Shown: one piece after another, positions 25,138 through 33,283 of the stretch
Layout: every line of letters begins with the position of its first letter
Position numbering within the stretch: the stretch's first letter is position 1
NCBI RefSeq assembly: GCF_012163145.1
Contig: NZ_JAAVTX010000005.1
Location: 615,188 to 679,187, forward strand
Reading direction: 5' to 3'
DNA length: 64,000 nucleotides
Source of the DNA: Falsiroseomonas frigidaquae
GTDB lineage: Bacteria; Pseudomonadota; Alphaproteobacteria; Acetobacterales; Acetobacteraceae
Position numbers and translations under genes: made by a program
Notes under the pieces: generated by a model
What the model was told of the DNA's origin: nothing
Seen by the model: the letters and a program-made list of their open reading frames with translations, nothing else
The model's database searches: none

Positions 25138-25160
25138 AAGCGTCAGACCCGCACGCTTCG
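25138..25160. terminator. Weak hairpin after the FkbM gene
   Basis: GAAGCGT and ACGCTTC form a 7-bp stem around a nine-base loop, 120 bases upstream of the kinase start and just before the FkbM stop region. No U-run. It may be a weak terminator; the rest of 25062-25182 shows nothing else. Confidence 0.25.
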
Positions 25161-25182
25161 GATCGGGGCTTCAGATGTGGCC

Positions 25183-26010
25183 CTATACCGGGGCGTCGCC
25201 CCGCGTCAGCAGCAGGTCGCAATGCGAAAGGCCCGGCATCTCCGCCGCCGTCACATCGGTCAGCACGCCCTGGCGTTCGATGCGCCGGCAGCGGAAGCCC
25301 AGCGCGGCGATCCAGTTGGCCAGTTCCGCCACGTCGCCGCGGGCGGCCAGCATGGCGGGGGACCATTCCATCACCACCATCAGCTTCGGCGAGCGTTCCA
25401 TGATCTGCTGCGCGCCGAGCAGCACCAGCCCTTCCGTTCCCTCCGCATCCATCCGCAGCAGGTCGAGCGCGGGCAGCTCCGCCAGCGCATCATCCAGGCG
25501 GGTGGCCGGCACGGCGAAGCTCTCGGTGTAGCTCGGCGCCGCCACCGGGATGGCCAGGTGGGCGCTGCCGGCCTGCGCCGGGTCGGCGGCGAAGTGCACG
25601 TCGCCGGGGGCGTGCAGCACGGCCACTTCGCGCAGGGTCACGCGGTCCTGGAAGCGGTTGCTGGCCAGCGTGTTGCGCAGCAGCGGCAGCACCTTGGGAT
25701 AGGGCTCGAAGGCATGGACATGGCCGGTCGGACCCACCGCCTCCCCCATCACCAGCGTGTGGAAGCCGAGGCTGGCGCCGACCTCCGCCACCTGCATCCC
25801 GGGCTTCAGGACGCGGCGCAGCAGCGCCTCCACATGCGGCTCCCAACGGCCGCTCAGGATGATGTCCGGCGTCATCCCGGCGTCGCCACCCGGCAGGAAT
25901 ATCTTGCGGCCGAAGTGGGTGAGGGCCAAACCCACCCCATTGCCCAGATAATACCAGTCGCTCCGACGGCGGAGCCGCGCACGCAGCAGGGAAAGCAACT
26001 TGTCGAGCAT
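25183..26010 (-). CDS. FkbM-family SAM methyltransferase
   Basis: A 275-residue methyltransferase of the FkbM family, which usually methylates sugar hydroxyls or lipids. ATG 26010 (MLDKLLSLLRARL) gives the family length. SAM-binding motif I is VAEVGASLGFHTLVMGEA (about 93-110), followed by VHAFEPYP, the conserved acidic motif. The family block LDLLRMDAEGTEGLVLLGA is present near residue 190. Start codon lies 46 bases from the likely start of the divergent RNA methyltransferase. No sugar-biosynthesis cluster flanks it, so the substrate is unknown. Confidence 0.9.
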   Translation of the reverse strand: MLDKLLSLLRARLRRRSDWYYLGNGVGLALTHFGRKIFLPGGDAGMTPDIILSGRWEPHVEALLRRVLKPGMQVAEVGASLGFHTLVMGEAVGPTGHVHAFEPYPKVLPLLRNTLASNRFQDRVTLREVAVLHAPGDVHFAADPAQAGSAHLAIPVAAPSYTESFAVPATRLDDALAELPALDLLRMDAEGTEGLVLLGAQQIMERSPKLMVVMEWSPAMLAARGDVAELANWIAALGFRCRRIERQGVLTDVTAAEMPGLSHCDLLLTRGDAPV

Positions 26011-26056
26011 GGAGCCCCGTCCTGGTTCGGACCCCCATCGCACCCAGCCGGCTGGG

Positions 26057-27337
26057 ATGCAACCGGTGCGGGAAATCACAATCGACCGGCTCGGCTCGGC
26101 GGGGGATGGCGTGGCGGAGACGCCGGACGGCCCCTGGTTCCTGGCCGGGACGCTGCCGGGGGAACGCATCCTGGCCCGGCCCGCCGGGCGGCGTGGCGAG
26201 GGCCAGGCGGCGGAGGTGGCGGAAATTCTCGCCGCCAGCCCGGACCGGGTGGTGCCGCCCTGCCCGCACTTCCTGGCCGAATGCGGCGCCTGCGCGCTGC
26301 AGCACTGGGCGATCCCGGCCTATGCCGCGTGGAAGCGCGCCCGGCTGGTCGATGCGCTGGAGCGCGCGGGGCAGCCGGATGTCGCCGTGGCGGAAATGGT
26401 GATCGCCGCGCCGAACACCCGGCGCCGCGCCGACCTGGCACTGAAGCGGCTGCAGGGCGGCGCCATGGCGCTGGGCTTCCACCAGCGCGGCAGCGCGGCG
26501 GTGGCGGACCTGTCCACCTGCCATGTGCTGGACCCGGCGCTGGTGGCGCTGTTCCGGCCGCTGCGCGAATTGCTGCGGCGGATGACGGCGCTGAAGCGCG
26601 AGGGCTCGGCGGTGCTGAACCTGCTGGACAGCGGGCCGGACCTGCTGCTGCGGACGGATGGCCCGCTGGATGCCTCGCAGCGCGCTATGCTGGCCGCCTT
26701 CGGCACCGCGCACGGCATTCCGCGCATTGCCTGGGCGCTGAAGGACGGCCCGGTGGAGAATGCGGCGCAGGCCGGGCCGGTCTGGCTGAACCTGTCCGGC
26801 GCCTCCGTCGCGCCGCCGCCCGGCGCCTTCCTGCAGGCGGCACCGGAGGGTGAGGCGGCGATCGTCGCGGCCGTGCTGGCCGGCCTCGCATCGCAGAAGC
26901 TGCCGGTGCGGGCGCGCATCGCGGACCTCTATGCCGGCATCGGCACGCTGTCCTTCCCGCTTTCGGCCAAGGGTCGCGTCGCGGCCTATGAGGGCGATGC
27001 GGCCGCCGTCGCCGCGCTGGATGCCGCGGCGCGCAAGGCGGGCGGCAGGGTGGAGGCGATCCGGCGCGACCTGGCCTATCGCCCGCTGCTGCCGGCGGAG
27101 CTGAACGGCTTCGGCGCCGTGGTGCTGGACCCGCCCTACAATGGCGCGGTGGAGCAGGTGGCGCAGATTACCCGCAGCAAGGTGCCGGTGGTGATCTACG
27201 TGTCCTGCAACCCGGTGGCGCTGGCGCGCGATGCGGCGGCGCTGGTGAAGGCCGGGTTCAAGGTGACCTCCGCCGTGCCGGTGGACCAGTTCCGCTGGTC
27301 GCCACATCTGGAATCGGTGGTCAGCTTCCGGCGCTGA
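26057..27337 (+). CDS. RlmD/TrmA-family 23S rRNA (uracil-C5) methyltransferase
   Basis: RNA m5U methyltransferase of the RumA group, about 426 residues. It opens with a TRAM domain (ITIDRLGSAGDGVAE) and has iron-sulfur cysteines in CPHFLAECGACALQHW. The catalytic part has FLQAAPEGEAAIVAAV, the SAM motif ADLYAGIGTLSFPL, DPPYNGAVEQV and the catalytic cysteine in YVSCNPVALARD. ATG 26057 is used because the TRAM domain begins just after; an ATG at 26009 is also in frame and would overlap the start codon of the divergent FkbM gene. A 14-bp palindrome (26043-26056) directly precedes 26057. Confidence 0.9.
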   Translation: MQPVREITIDRLGSAGDGVAETPDGPWFLAGTLPGERILARPAGRRGEGQAAEVAEILAASPDRVVPPCPHFLAECGACALQHWAIPAYAAWKRARLVDALERAGQPDVAVAEMVIAAPNTRRRADLALKRLQGGAMALGFHQRGSAAVADLSTCHVLDPALVALFRPLRELLRRMTALKREGSAVLNLLDSGPDLLLRTDGPLDASQRAMLAAFGTAHGIPRIAWALKDGPVENAAQAGPVWLNLSGASVAPPPGAFLQAAPEGEAAIVAAVLAGLASQKLPVRARIADLYAGIGTLSFPLSAKGRVAAYEGDAAAVAALDAAARKAGGRVEAIRRDLAYRPLLPAELNGFGAVVLDPPYNGAVEQVAQITRSKVPVVIYVSCNPVALARDAAALVKAGFKVTSAVPVDQFRWSPHLESVVSFRR

Positions 27338-27453
27338 ACCGCCGCGTCGGGCCGAGGCCCTGCCTATGCCCGCGACAGGCTCGGGCGCAGCGACAGGCGA
27401 GCGGGGTTCCGCTAGCCTCTCCGTGCCGCCACATGCGGACACGGGAGCCCGCC

Positions 27454-28023
27454 ATGACGACGCCGCCCAGGATACTCTCGACCGAGGAGCTCAACCACGT
27501 CAGCGGCGGCGTCTATGACGGCTTCGACGATGGCGAGCAGGACGGCACCGCGGGCGATGACAGCATGCGCGGCGGCAGCGGCCGCGACATGCTGTTCGGC
27601 CATGAGGGCCAGGACACGCTGCTCGGCGGCAGCGGCAATGATGCGATGGATGGCGGCGACGGCGCCGACCTGATGTCCGGCGGCTCCGGCGAGGACCTGA
27701 TGGAGGGCGGACGTGGCGATGGCGACTCCGACAGCCTGTTCGGCGGCGAGGACGGCGACCGCCTGTTCTGGCAGCCCGGCAACGGCAACGACTTCTTCGA
27801 CGGCGGCGATGGGCGGGACATGCTGTGGCTGACCGGCGTCGGCGTGCAGGGGCTGCTGGCCGGGCTGCAGCTGGATGACCCCTCGGTCCGGATCAACGTC
27901 AACGGCAACCAGGTCAGCTTCTCCGACCAGTTCGGCGAGCCGATCGGCGTCAGCGGCAGCGTGACCGTTGGTGGTGAGCGGCTGAGCTTTACCAGCATCG
28001 AGATCTTCACCGCGCCAGGCTGA
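27454..28023 (+). CDS. Small RTX calcium-binding protein with double-glycine leader
   Basis: A 189-residue acidic protein, ATG 27454 with CGGGAG upstream. Residues 7-19 read ILSTEELNHVSGG, matching the double-glycine leader of peptides cleaved by C39-type ABC exporters, with predicted cleavage after Gly19. The mature part (about 30-125) carries RTX-type repeats: GGSGRDMLFGHEGQD, GGSGNDAMDGGDGAD, GGSGEDLMEGG. A short non-repeat C-terminal domain follows (VRINVNGNQVSFSDQFGE). RTX proteins normally use a C-terminal signal and type I secretion, so this leader is unusual. No exporter gene is adjacent. Function unknown; secretion is inferred. Confidence 0.82.
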   Translation: MTTPPRILSTEELNHVSGGVYDGFDDGEQDGTAGDDSMRGGSGRDMLFGHEGQDTLLGGSGNDAMDGGDGADLMSGGSGEDLMEGGRGDGDSDSLFGGEDGDRLFWQPGNGNDFFDGGDGRDMLWLTGVGVQGLLAGLQLDDPSVRINVNGNQVSFSDQFGEPIGVSGSVTVGGERLSFTSIEIFTAPG

Positions 28024-28145
28024 TCCTCGGCGAGGCCAATGGGGCACGACCAGTTCCGCGAACGATTCTTGCGCCATGGGGCGACGGGGCCTTGCAACCG
28101 CAACGCCGCATCCAACCTGACGCAGGAACGAAGCGGGAGGCTTCC

Positions 28146-29135
28146 ATGGATCGCCGTCACCTGATGCTGGGCGCCGCTGGCGCCCTGGCCGCCCCGGCGC
28201 TGTCGCGCGCCTCGCCCGCCCTGGCGCAGGGCGCCCCGGCCGCGCCCGCGGCGGCTTCCCTGACCCAGCCGCCCGGCTTCTTCCGCCTGCGCATCGGCAG
28301 CCGCATCGTCACCATGCTGCATGACGGCAGCCGCGCCATTCCGCTCGCCCAGGGCTTCGTGCCCGCCACGCCGCTGGCGGAGGTGCAGCGCGTTCTGGCG
28401 GAGAGCTTCCTGCCGACCGACACCTTCCGCATCCCCTTCACCCTGACCTGCCTGGATACGCCGAACGGCCTGGTGCTGTTCGACACCGGCAATGGCCCGC
28501 AGCCGGCGGGGTCGCCCGTCGGGCTGCTCGTCGCCAATATGCGCGCGGCCGGGCTGGACCCGGCGCGGGTCACCACGGTGGTGTTCAGCCATTTCCATGG
28601 CGACCATGTCGGCGGCCTGCTCAACGCCGATGGCAGCGCCGCCTTCCCGAATGCGGAAATCGTGGTGCCCGCCACCGAATGGGCCTGGTGGACCGACACC
28701 GCCAATGAAAGCCGCAGCCCGCAGGCCCAGCGCGGCACCTTCCCGAATGTGGCGCGGCGCTTCGCCCCCTACCAAAGCAAGGTCCGCCAGGTCGCCGGCG
28801 GCGCGGAGGTGGTGCCGGGGGTCACCGCCATCTCCGCCCATGGCCATACGCCGGGCCACACCGTGTACCGGATCGCCGATGGCGCGGACCAGATGATCTT
28901 CCTGGCGGACCTGACCAACCGGCCGGAGCTGTTCGCGCGCCGCCCGGATTTCCGCGTCGCCTTCGATTTCGACGGCGAGGCTGCGGAAGCCACGCGGCGC
29001 CGGGTCTTCGACATGGTGGCGACGGACCGCATCCGCGTCAGCGGCTACCACTTCCCCTTCCCCGCCACCGGCCACATGGCGAAGGAAGGCGAGGGCTATC
29101 GCTTCGTGCCCGCCGACTGGGCCGCGTCCGTCTGA
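28146..29135 (+). CDS. Exported MBL-fold metallo-hydrolase 1
   Basis: A 329-residue metallo-beta-lactamase-fold enzyme. The N-terminus MDRRHLMLGAAGALAAPALS looks like a Tat-type signal (RR near the start, cleavage near ALAQ). The zinc motif is SHFHGDHVGG, later ligands are in AHGHTPGHT and ADLTN, and a further His is in GYHFPFPATGH. This is the pattern of the AttM/lactonase-like or alkylsulfatase-like MBL enzymes; the substrate cannot be named. An AAGCGGGAGG ribosome site precedes ATG 28146. Its paralogue follows after 11 bases. Confidence 0.9.
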   Translation: MDRRHLMLGAAGALAAPALSRASPALAQGAPAAPAAASLTQPPGFFRLRIGSRIVTMLHDGSRAIPLAQGFVPATPLAEVQRVLAESFLPTDTFRIPFTLTCLDTPNGLVLFDTGNGPQPAGSPVGLLVANMRAAGLDPARVTTVVFSHFHGDHVGGLLNADGSAAFPNAEIVVPATEWAWWTDTANESRSPQAQRGTFPNVARRFAPYQSKVRQVAGGAEVVPGVTAISAHGHTPGHTVYRIADGADQMIFLADLTNRPELFARRPDFRVAFDFDGEAAEATRRRVFDMVATDRIRVSGYHFPFPATGHMAKEGEGYRFVPADWAASV

Positions 29136-29146
29136 GGGGAATGAAC

Positions 29147-30070
29147 ATGCTCGATCGCCGCACCCTGCTGGCCGCCGGCACCGCCGCCGCGCTGGCCCCT
29201 GCCCTGCCCGCCTCGGCGCAGGCGCCCGCCGTCACCCCCGCCTTCCGCCACGTGACGGTCGGCGCGCTGCGCGCCACCGTGGTGAATGACGGTGCCGCGA
29301 CCCGGCCCGACGCCACGCGCGGCTTCGTGGTGAATGCCCAGCCGGACCAGGTGGCCGCCGCGCTGCAGGCTGCCGGCACGCCGGGCCCGGCCCTGGTGAA
29401 CCCGTACAACGTCACCATCATCCGCACCCCCGCCGGGCTGGTGGCGCTGGATGTCGGCCTCGGCACCTCGCCGGCGCTGATGGTGAACATGCGCAATGCC
29501 GGGCTGGACCCGGCGGAGGTGGTGCTGATCGCCCACACGCATTTCCACGGCGACCATATCGGCGGGCTGCTGGCCGCCGATGGCAGCGCCGCCTTCCCGA
29601 ATGCGCGTATCGCCGTGCCGGAAGGCGAGTGGAATTTCTGGATGGACCCGGGCGAGGAATCCCGTGCCAGCGAGGCGCGGCGCCCTGCCTTCGCCAATGC
29701 CCGCCGCCGCTTCGCGCCCTATCAGGGCCGCATCACCCGCTTCGCCCCGGGCGCGCAGGTGGCGCCGGGCATCACCTCCGTCGCCACGCATGGACACTCG
29801 CCGGGGCATGTTTCCTTCCTGGTGGCGGATGGCGATGCGCAGCTTCTGGTGATCGGCGATGCCATCACCACCCCGGCGCTCTTCATGGCCAATCCCGAGT
29901 GGTATCCGGTGTTCGACATGGACCCGGCGATGGCGGTGGCAACGCGCAAGCGGCTGCTGGACCAGTTGGCCACCGACCGGATCGCGGTGGTCGGCTACCA
30001 CTTCCCGATGCCGGCCACCGGCACGGTGGAGCGCGCCGGCACCGGCTACCGGCTGGTGCCGCTGGTGTGA
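29147..30070 (+). CDS. Exported MBL-fold metallo-hydrolase 2
   Basis: A 307-residue tandem paralogue of the preceding gene. ATG 29147 is six bases after GAGGGGA; the ATG at 29141 would be too close. Signal MLDRRTLLAAGTAAALAP... ends ASAQA near residue 25, again with twin arginines. Zinc ligands are in THFHGDHIGG, THGHSPGH, and GDAITTP; the final His block is GYHFPMPATG. The duplication is old, as the two differ throughout while sharing GSAAFPNA and YHFPxPATG. A hairpin follows the stop. Confidence 0.9.
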   Translation: MLDRRTLLAAGTAAALAPALPASAQAPAVTPAFRHVTVGALRATVVNDGAATRPDATRGFVVNAQPDQVAAALQAAGTPGPALVNPYNVTIIRTPAGLVALDVGLGTSPALMVNMRNAGLDPAEVVLIAHTHFHGDHIGGLLAADGSAAFPNARIAVPEGEWNFWMDPGEESRASEARRPAFANARRRFAPYQGRITRFAPGAQVAPGITSVATHGHSPGHVSFLVADGDAQLLVIGDAITTPALFMANPEWYPVFDMDPAMAVATRKRLLDQLATDRIAVVGYHFPMPATGTVERAGTGYRLVPLV

Positions 30071-30076
30071 TGCGCG

Positions 30077-30104
30077 AAGCCCGGGGGGCGCATCCTCCGG
30101 GCTT
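30077..30104 (+). terminator. Hairpin after the metallo-hydrolase pair
   Basis: AAGCCCGG and CCGGGCTT form a perfect 8-bp stem around a 12-base loop, seven bases after the stop. No clear U-run follows, so it is a probable but not classic terminator. Confidence 0.5.
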
Positions 30105-30112
30105 GAAGGCCG

Positions 30113-30131
30113 CATGCTGCACTGCAACATG
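30113..30131. promoter_or_regulatory. TGC-rich imperfect palindrome, PhaR-like operator candidate
   Basis: CATGCTGCACTGCAACATG is a 19-bp near-palindrome centred 51 bases upstream of the thioesterase start. The core TGCTGCACTGCAACA resembles the TGC-rich sites of the PhaR repressor that controls polyhydroxyalkanoate genes in alphaproteobacteria. Regulation of the thioesterase by such a repressor is inference. Confidence 0.45.
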
Positions 30132-30172
30132 AGCCTGCGGGAGGCGTCCAGACTCGCAGGAGACGCTTTGCC

Positions 30173-30580
30173 ATGCAGACGGATACATCACGCCTGCCGC
30201 GCGGCGAGCTCGCCGCACGGCAACTCGCCATGCCCGCCCACACCAACCCGGCCGGAGACATCTTCGGCGGCTGGATCATGGCGTCGATGGACGCCGCCGC
30301 GTCCATGGCCACCACCCGCTTTGCGGAAGGCCGCACCGTCACCGTCGCCGTTTCCGGCATGACCTTCATCGCGCCGGTGAAGGTGGGGGATGCGGTGTGC
30401 TTCTACGCCGATCTCAAGCGCATCGGCCGCACATCCCTGACGCTGGATGTGGAGGTCTGGGTGCTGCGGCAGGGGCGCGGGGAGCGGGTGAAGGTAACGG
30501 AGGCGGAATTCACCTTCGTCGCGGTGGATGAGGCAGGGCGGCCGAGGCCTATCCAGCCCGTTGCAGCGCCTGCGGGTTGA
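30173..30580 (+). CDS. Acyl-CoA thioesterase, hotdog fold (YciA-like)
   Basis: A 135-residue single-hotdog thioesterase that hydrolyses acyl-CoA to fatty acid and CoA. The catalytic block PAHTNPAGDIFGGWIMASMD corresponds to YciA, with the conserved aspartate in GDIFGGW. VSGMTFIAPVKVGD and VTEAEFTFVAVD are the standard central and C-terminal strands. The 3' end overlaps the convergent dehydrogenase gene by 32 bases. A TGC-rich palindrome lies upstream. Confidence 0.92.
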   Translation: MQTDTSRLPRGELAARQLAMPAHTNPAGDIFGGWIMASMDAAASMATTRFAEGRTVTVAVSGMTFIAPVKVGDAVCFYADLKRIGRTSLTLDVEVWVLRQGRGERVKVTEAEFTFVAVDEAGRPRPIQPVAAPAG

Positions 30581-31532
30581 CGCAGGCATCATCCGGCAGC
30601 TTGTCGCCACGCAGCGCGGCCAGCACATGCATCGCGGCGGCTTCCGCCGTGGCGCTGCGGGCGACTGTGGTGCCGGCGCCCATATGCGGGCTGAGCACCG
30701 TGTTCGGCGCACCGACCAGCGGGTTGCTGCCGGGGGGCGGCGGCTCCGTGGACAGCACATCCAGGCCGGCGCCGTAGATCCGGCCCTCGCGCAGCACCTC
30801 GGCCAGCGCCGCCTCGTCGATCAGCCCGCCGCGGCCGGTATTCACCAGGATCGCCTCCGGCCCCAGCAGCGCCAGTTCGGCGGCGCCGATCATGTGGCGG
30901 TTCCCGGCGCTCATCGGTGCGTGCAGGGACACCACATCGGATTGCGCCAGCAGCGCGTGCAGCGACGGCGCCGCGGTGACCGGGGAGATGTCGCCGCGCC
31001 GCGCCAGGTTGGGGCTGTAGGCGGAGACCTTCATGCCGATGGCCAGCGCCATCCGCGCCAGGCCCTGGGCGATCCGCCCATAGCCGACCAGGCCGAGCCG
31101 CCTGCCATGCAGTTCCAGCCCGAGGCGCGACCTCTCCCAGCCGCCGGCCTGGGTGGCGGCGTTGTGGCGCGGGATGTTGCGGGCGACGGCCAGGATCAGG
31201 CCCAGGCTGTACTCAGCCACCGACTGCGCATTGGCCCCCACCGCCGTCAGCACCGGGATGCCGCGCGCCGTGGCGCCAGCCACGTCGATCAGGTCGTAGC
31301 CGACCGCGGCGCGGGAGATCACCCGCAGCGTCGGGCAGCTCGCGATGGCGGCGCCGCTGATCGGCAGAAAGCGGGAGATGACGCCCTGCACCGGCAGCGT
31401 CGCCAGCTTCCGCTCCAGCTCCGCCCTGCCGCCTTCGAGCGAGACGAAATCGACCTGGCAGCCGGCTTCCTCCAGCAGGCGAAGGCCGGCGGGTTCGAGG
31501 CGGGGGGCGGTGACGAGGATATGGAAGCTCAT
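30549..31532 (-). CDS. NAD-dependent 2-hydroxyacid dehydrogenase
   Basis: A 327-residue D-isomer-specific 2-hydroxyacid dehydrogenase. ATG 31532 (MSFHILVTAP) gives the usual start; the longer frame is not supported. The NAD motif is GLVGYGRIAQGLA (about residue 150). Catalytic Arg is in LVNTGRGGLIDE, Glu in GLDVLSTEP and His in LSPHMGAGT. It reduces 2-ketoacids such as glyoxylate, hydroxypyruvate or phosphoglycerate-related substrates; the exact substrate is not visible. Converges with the thioesterase gene. Confidence 0.92.
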   Translation of the reverse strand: MSFHILVTAPRLEPAGLRLLEEAGCQVDFVSLEGGRAELERKLATLPVQGVISRFLPISGAAIASCPTLRVISRAAVGYDLIDVAGATARGIPVLTAVGANAQSVAEYSLGLILAVARNIPRHNAATQAGGWERSRLGLELHGRRLGLVGYGRIAQGLARMALAIGMKVSAYSPNLARRGDISPVTAAPSLHALLAQSDVVSLHAPMSAGNRHMIGAAELALLGPEAILVNTGRGGLIDEAALAEVLREGRIYGAGLDVLSTEPPPPGSNPLVGAPNTVLSPHMGAGTTVARSATAEAAAMHVLAALRGDKLPDDACVNPQALQRAG

Positions 31533-31660
31533 ATGGTGGGAATCGCCCGATGCGGCCGGTGGGTCAATACGCCTCCGCAGCCGAACCCGCGCCTGCCGCG
31601 CTGCGTTCCACAAGCCCGCCCGGCAGCAGCATCGGGCGGCCGCAGACGGAGGAAGTCAGC

Positions 31661-31840
31661 ATGGCGAACCAGCAGTCCAACGAGGGCAAATCCGGCAGCC
31701 ACCACGGCGCCGAGGGCCAGAAGGGCGTGTCCCAGGAAACCGTGGGCGCGGGCAAGGACAAGGACCCCAACAACTTCGCCAACGATCCGGACCGGGCGGC
31801 GGAAGCCGGCCGCAAGGGCGGCCAGTCCCGCAAGGGCTGA
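31661..31840 (+). CDS. KGG-motif stress peptide (Con-10-like)
   Basis: A 59-residue hydrophilic peptide, ATG 31661 after GGAGGAAG. It shows repeated glycine/lysine/asparagine composition and the KGG motif (DPDRAAEAGRKGGQSRKG), the signature of general stress proteins related to fungal Con-10. Such proteins are intrinsically disordered and induced on desiccation or general stress. It stands alone between two minus-strand genes and almost touches the end of the PDR oxidoreductase. Confidence 0.88.
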   Translation: MANQQSNEGKSGSHHGAEGQKGVSQETVGAGKDKDPNNFANDPDRAAEAGRKGGQSRKG

Positions 31841-31844
31841 TCGC

Positions 31845-32777
31845 CTACAGCGCCAGGCGCAGCCTGCCTCTGCCGCGCGACACGCAGGCGGTCATCGACC
31901 GGCGTCGCGCGGCGGGGGACAGGCATACATCGCGGTGCAGCGGCTCGCCGCCCTCCACCTGCACCACGCAACTTCCGCAGGCCCCATACTCGCAGGCGGC
32001 ATCCACGCCGTGTCCTGCGGCGCGCAGCACCTCCAGCAGGCTGCGATCGGCGGGTACCGGCAGAATGGCGCCGGAGGAGGCGATCTCGACTTCGAAGGCC
32101 TCGCCCTGCTGCGCCTCGGCGCGCGGGATGCCTGCGAAGTGCTCGACATGGGTTGTGCCGGCGGGCCAATGCGCGGTGGCCTCCGCGAAGCCCTGCACCA
32201 TCCGCGCCGGGCCGCAGCAATAGGCATGGGTGCCGGGGGCGGGGCAGGCCAGCAGCCGCGCCAGGTCCAGCCGCTGCGCGATCCAGACCCGCAGACGGTC
32301 GCCGAGCGCCGCGCGCAGCTCCGGCAGGAAGGGCGCCTCCGCTTCGCTGCGGGCGCAGAAATGTACCTCGTAATCGGCACCGGCGCGGCGCAGCTCCGGC
32401 AGCATGGACAGGAAGGGCGTGATGCCGATGCCGCCGGCCAACAGGATGTGGCGCGCGGCCTCCGGCGCCAGGGCGAAGCCCTGCTGCGGATGGCTGGCGA
32501 GCAGCCTTGTGCCGATGGCGGCCGCCTCATGCAGCCAGGCGCTGCCGCCCTGGCCCGCTGCCTCCCGCAGCACCGCCACCTGCCACAGCTCCGGCCGGTC
32601 CGGGTCCGAGGTCAGCGAATAGAGGCGCCGCTTGCCATCCGGCAGCACCAGGATGGTATGCGCCCCGCCGCGGAAGGCGGGGAAGGCGGCGCGCTTCGCC
32701 GGGCGCAGGGTGAGCTGCACAACGCGCGGCGTCACCTGGCGCCGCGCCACCACCTCCACCGCCATCAGCAGCTTCAT
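31845..32777 (-). CDS. PDR/VanB-type oxidoreductase (FMN, NAD, plant-type 2Fe-2S)
   Basis: A 310-residue phthalate-dioxygenase-reductase-type electron-transfer protein. The flavin domain is N-terminal (RRLYSLTSDPDRPELW), followed by an NAD domain (LAGGIGITPFLSML, CGPARMVQGF). The C-terminal ferredoxin has CEYGACGSCVV with a distal cysteine in RDVCLS. It passes electrons from NAD(P)H to a Rieske-type oxygenase, but no oxygenase gene is adjacent. Eight bases separate it from the MOSC gene upstream, so it belongs to the TctC-MOSC-PDR set. Confidence 0.93.
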   Translation of the reverse strand: MKLLMAVEVVARRQVTPRVVQLTLRPAKRAAFPAFRGGAHTILVLPDGKRRLYSLTSDPDRPELWQVAVLREAAGQGGSAWLHEAAAIGTRLLASHPQQGFALAPEAARHILLAGGIGITPFLSMLPELRRAGADYEVHFCARSEAEAPFLPELRAALGDRLRVWIAQRLDLARLLACPAPGTHAYCCGPARMVQGFAEATAHWPAGTTHVEHFAGIPRAEAQQGEAFEVEIASSGAILPVPADRSLLEVLRAAGHGVDAACEYGACGSCVVQVEGGEPLHRDVCLSPAARRRSMTACVSRGRGRLRLAL

Positions 32778-32784
32778 CGGGCGC

Positions 32785-33264
32785 TCAGACCGGCTCGATC
32801 ACGTCGCCGGGGCGGATGGTGCCGCCCTTGATGATGCGGCAGTTCAGGCCCGAGCGGTTGAGCAGCGGGTTGAACAGCGGCCGGCCCAGCAGGTCGTCCA
32901 GATACTTGCAGGGCACGTTCAGCCGGCCGCCGAACAGCACCACCTCCCCCACCCGGAAATGCCGGCCGACCAGGTGGTTCAGCGGCACGCCCTGGGTCGT
33001 CAGGTTGCGGCGGCTTTCATGGGGTTCCAGCGTCAGCCCATGGTCGCGGCGCAGCGCGTCGAGCGTCTCCATCTCGATCAGCGTGCATTGCCGGTCCTCA
33101 TGCGGCTTGTAGCTGTAGGTGCCGCGGCCTGTGGCGTAGCGGTCGCCCTCGATGCCGACACCCTCGATCATCCGCGCGGCCGGCAGTTCCTCCATCTCCA
33201 TGGAGGCCTGCTCGGCGATGTAGGCGGCGATCAATCGGCCGGCCCAGGGGTAGGAATTTGTCAC
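32785..33264 (-). CDS. MOSC-domain protein
   Basis: A 159-residue single MOSC-domain protein. Recognisable blocks are GVGIEGDRYATGRGTYS, HESRRNLTTQGVPLNHLVG (the conserved Asn-Leu-Thr element) and the C-terminal RSGLNCRIIKGGTIRPGD with the conserved cysteine. MOSC domains handle sulfur or the molybdenum cofactor, or carry out reductive detoxification with electron-transfer partners. Here the partner may be the PDR reductase directly downstream. Start ATG 33264, 19 bases after the TctC gene. Confidence 0.9.
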   Translation of the reverse strand: MTNSYPWAGRLIAAYIAEQASMEMEELPAARMIEGVGIEGDRYATGRGTYSYKPHEDRQCTLIEMETLDALRRDHGLTLEPHESRRNLTTQGVPLNHLVGRHFRVGEVVLFGGRLNVPCKYLDDLLGRPLFNPLLNRSGLNCRIIKGGTIRPGDVIEPV

Positions 33265-33283
33265 CTGCGTTCCCTTTGCTTCT

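Noticed and set aside
29141-29149. ATG 29141 as start of metallo-hydrolase 2
   Set aside because: It is directly against the GAGGGGA ribosome site; ATG 29147 has normal spacing.
30528-32831. 767-codon plus-strand open frame
   Set aside because: It covers the antisense of the hydroxyacid dehydrogenase and PDR genes and has no recognisable domain.
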